Shown here one piece after another: positions 60,830 to 64,000 of a stretch of 64,000 nucleotides of DNA (position 1 is the stretch's first letter; each line of letters starts with the position of its first letter). Under the pieces are notes generated by a model that had not been told where the DNA came from, ran no database searches, and saw nothing but the letters and a program-made list of their open reading frames with translations. Source of the DNA: Eutrigla gurnardus (lineage: Eukaryota > Chordata > Actinopteri > Perciformes > Triglidae); contig OY741271.1 of the NCBI GenBank assembly GCA_963514095.1, positions 14,786,772 through 14,850,771 on the forward strand. Reading direction: 5' to 3'. Both the position numbers and the translations under genes were made by a program.

Positions 60830-61000
60830 GTAGTTTGAGCCACTTTTATTTTTATTTGATTAGTAATGATTTTTAATTGCTGGCTGCAAATCTAGGGGGC
60901 GAAGCCTATAAACGCTTTAATTGCCTTTTCCCTGTGTCTTAGAGGAGTTAGAGGCAAGATGCAGTGCATTGTGGGGGTTTTATGACCCAGGGTGCAGCCT
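60830..61000. promoter_or_regulatory. candidate regulatory block in intron 6
   Basis: GATTAGTAATGATTTTTAAT and CTATAAACGCTTTAATTGCC form an AT-core cluster followed by GCAGTGCATTGTGGG. Confidence 0.25.
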
Positions 61001-61754
61001 GAGCGCTGGCTTCCTTTCCCAGAAACCTTGCTGGTATGAGACGCTCTGGCGCAATATAGATATACACGGTCTCTTTCTTTACTTGCACATCCCAAATCAT
61101 TTGATAGTTTCCATACTGTCCCAATTTTACGGTTTATTGACGATGCTTGGGTCACATACAACTAACATTTGAAACACAATTATACAATAAGATTTAGCCA
61201 CATGTGGTTTACATTCACTCTTATATTTGTTCCTGTCAGATAAATGGAAAATGAGGACGCTATCACACAGCCAACTCTCCCAGAGCCTTTTGTGTTGCTA
61301 ATATTCCTTTTCTTCCACACCTGGCAACTCCGTCTGTCACACACTGCTTACGAGATTATGTAGAAAACGTTGTATAACACTACCGTCACATCCTCGCCTT
61401 CTCCAATTAACAGTCGGAGTTTGTTAGGAAACGGACACTCTCAGGCAGAAGCGGTCCAGGAGGTGGGACAGAGGGACGGCTGTTTTGTCTCTTGAGAGGC
61501 AGCCGCGAATCAATTCAGCAAGAGCCCCTTGACATTGACCTGGTCTCTGATGGGGCCCCTGTGACCCCTCCTTTCCTCCCTCTTGGGCCCCCATCACCAC
61601 CATCTTTCCTACACATCTCCATCTCAAGCACTGCTTTTATACCCTCTCCCCTCCTCCTCCCCCTTTTCCTTTCCCCCACCTCCAACCTTCCCTTTAGCCT
61701 TGGTCCCCGCAGAGCATCCTTTCATGTGTTTGAAGTGTCGGGCACAGAAAATTA

Positions 61755-61756
<2 letters not shown>

Positions 61757-61823
<67 letters not shown>
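61757..61823. repeat. (GT)33 microsatellite
   Basis: Perfect GT run. Confidence 0.95.
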
Positions 61824-61825
<2 letters not shown>

Positions 61826-63283
61826 GGAGGAATTCTGTGTGCATGTGTGTGTGAATGTGTAGGTGCAAGGTGTTGTTGAGAAGTTCTATCTGGACCTGAT
61901 GGGCAAAAGAAGAGTAGGGAAGGGGAGTGGGGGGCTGAAATTGGGGGTAGAGGGGTTGTAGAAATGGCCAGAAGGGTTTTCCCTCCCTCTTGATATGATG
62001 AAAGGAGAGTGAGGGCGAGAGAAAAGGAAAAGAGAGGTGGGGGTAGCTATCCAGATGAAAGTGAACGGAGGGGTGGGATGGAAGGGGCGTGCTTCTGTTT
62101 TGTCTCTTGCATTTTAGTCTGATTTGAAACATGAAGCTGCACACAACATCTCTTCATCATGCCAAAGAGCCTCAAAACTGGTCAACAAACCGCCACAAGA
62201 CTTTCAGTGCGACAAAATTGCCACATATTTACTGCCAGCTAAGCCTATGATAGCGGCTGAATGCATCTTCCTGAAAAGATCCTTCATTTTCTGGTATATG
62301 GTGTGTTTTAGTGGATGGATGTCAGCTTTTGTGCACCTGCCAGTCCGCCAAATCCATCACAAGGCTGGCCAAGCTGCATCGCTGTAGCGCTCCTCTGCAT
62401 TCTGGGAACGCGAAAAACCCAGCTTAACTGAGGGGATTTCAGCCCAACACCAGGAATGATGGCGGGGAGAAAAATGGGGACAAAAGAGGGATAAGCGGGA
62501 TGGGTCCGAGTGGTAAACTGGGACCTCCCAAAATAACTTTGTGCAAAATGTGTGTGTGTGTGTGTTTGTGGGTCCTCAATTAGAACCCCAATTTGCAGAT
62601 GAAGGGACTCTGCAAGCGTTTTAGAGGGGAAATTCTGAATCCGAGTATCTACTTTGTAGACTCACACAACACACACTGAAGGTTTAAGCCCCAGGTGACC
62701 TGCTCTTCTCAGCTCACATGAAAGAGAATTGGAGAGAGTGAGGTGGGGGTGGGAGGGTGCAAAAAAATGGAGAATGGAAGAAGATGAGAAATGGAAGAAA
62801 TAATAGAGAATTTAAGATTATTATTTTCAGATATTTATTCATCATCACTTCCCATCATCTCTATGTAATCATATATGGGATTGATGATGCTGGAGCCTAG
62901 ACGCTAAACTCAAACTATTACTGTTGCTACAATAAACATTCGAGTTGTCTGACTGAAATAAAATAAACAAATAATATTCTTCGCCAGACCACATAACTAA
63001 CAGTGTAAATAACCCACTGAATCATCATTTAACTCTCTTACAGAAACATCTGAGTTGAGGTCATGGCTTAGGTCATTGCTTAGGTCAGTGGCGTTTGATT
63101 GGTTGAATTTGGACTCATAGCATCAGTGTCTTTCTGGCTTAAGACCCTAAAAGCCAATTTAATAGGCATAGTATTACTCATCCTGTTGAAATGGTTGTAT
63201 GAAGTACAAAGCTTGCGTTACAAACTGGGCTAGCAGCATTGAAAAGACGTGGATATTTGCAAGGCAGGGAGAGTTGTTGAGTT

Positions 63284-63303
63284 GCATTATGGGAATTGCA
63301 GTT
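63284..63303 (-). promoter_or_regulatory. ZNF143/SBS-like site
   Basis: On the minus strand it reads AACTGCAATTCCCATAATGC, close to the ZNF143/THAP11 site (ACTACAATTCCCA-GATGC type) with an A-to-G change in ACTACA. Confidence 0.3.
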
Positions 63304-63629
63304 TAATCAGTGTTTTTAGAGCTCTACTAATTAAGGTCTGCAGCCTAAAGTCAGAGTTCTTACTTGTTTCTATTTCTGCTGCCATATACCGTAGTCAGGT
63401 GGTTGTCTTGGGCTCCACAGAATAGATCTGCACCGTTGCTTTTAAATATGTCGCTTGGAAGGCTCCAAACTTTACGTAAGTGCAATACTAAATCAATGGA
63501 GTGCTCCTTTAACTGACCCAGTCATACAAAATAATTGGTGAGGTGGGATTGTGACCACAGGAAACTCATAGAGGTCAACTCTTCCACCTAGTAGTCACCC
63601 CTGCATAGTGTATGCAAGTGCAAAATAGA

Positions 63630-63729
63630 CTGTGTGTGTGTGTGTGTGTTTGTGTGTGCGCTCTGGGGCTCCAGTTCCCTCTGATCCCTCCCTTATCTCT
63701 CACAACCCCCCCCACCCCCCCACCCCCCC

Positions 63730-63775
<46 letters not shown>

Positions 63776-63894
63776 GTCTGCCGCCAGCCGAGTCCCCTGT
63801 GGCCTGGCGCAGCAAACAGATCGATACACCGGAGCTAGGCCGCATTAATATCTGTCGCTTCACCCCCCCCATCCCGGCGCCCGCTCAACTGCTT

Positions 63895-63927
<33 letters not shown>
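63630..63927. repeat. cluster of GT, C and CA tracts
   Basis: GT run at 63630-63660, C-rich tract at 63706-63730, CA run at 63736-63771 and CA run at 63898-63927. Confidence 0.9.
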
Positions 63928-63929
<2 letters not shown>

Positions 63930-64000
63930 CAGGCGCACACATGCAAGCACCTAAATCACACAGACACAGACACACACAAACACGTCACACCCGTACCGGC

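Larger units (their letters stand above)
59955..64000 (+). other. samd11: samd11 intron 6 (runs off the window)
   Basis: At least 4046 bases. It holds a perfect 14-bp hairpin at 60186-60221, candidate regulatory blocks at 60310-60560 and 60830-61000, (GT)33 at 61757-61823, poly-C at 63706-63730 and CA tracts near the end. The stretch 62380-63500 has no repeat or exon I recognise apart from a ZNF143-like site at 63284. Confidence 0.7.

Overview
The window looks like nuclear DNA from a ray-finned fish, probably a spiny-rayed teleost. It has one gene with many small exons and kilobase-scale introns with GT/AG borders, very abundant long (CA)n/(GT)n microsatellites, a decayed Tc1-type transposon, a hAT-type MITE and several dispersed repeats of the kind common in fish genomes. 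There are no operons, no prokaryote-style gene packing, and I see no CRISPR array and no rRNA or tRNA gene.

The only protein-coding gene I can support is the 5' part of samd11 (sterile alpha motif domain containing 11; the mouse form was described as mr-s, a photoreceptor nuclear repressor). It lies on the + strand. Six coding exons join in consistent phase at 27258-27711, 28826-28917, 38718-38893, 49010-49119, 56133-56225 and 59790-59954, giving about 363 residues. They encode a SUMO-type N-terminus, a His-rich linker, a SAND-like module (KDWKRSIR core plus a Cys cluster) split by intron 1, a Ser/Asp-rich linker with a second SUMO-type motif, a Ser-Pro/basic segment that could be a nuclear localisation signal, and a conserved EEHYRR region. 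The remaining exons, including the C-terminal SAM domain, must lie beyond position 64000.

Positions 1-27257 hold no recognisable gene. They contain microsatellites, dispersed repeats, GC-rich patches at 190-600, 9240-9560 and 20640-20990, and several blocks with clustered homeodomain-type AT cores that could be enhancers. The region at about 26870-27257 is the likely promoter and 5' leader.

The introns hold most of the mobile DNA: a 0.7 kb unit with inverted ends carrying an orphan protein N-terminus (30470-31171), the Tc1 relic (40439-41455) and the hAT MITE with a perfect 8-bp target duplication (42841-43136). Exon 4 lies between two UG-rich tracts, and skipping it would create an immediate stop codon. 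I found no clearly new multi-gene system. The most useful leads are the exon 4 arrangement, the SAND-like module in samd11, the orphan-ORF element, two perfect 14-bp hairpins and four near-perfect RFX X-box palindromes.
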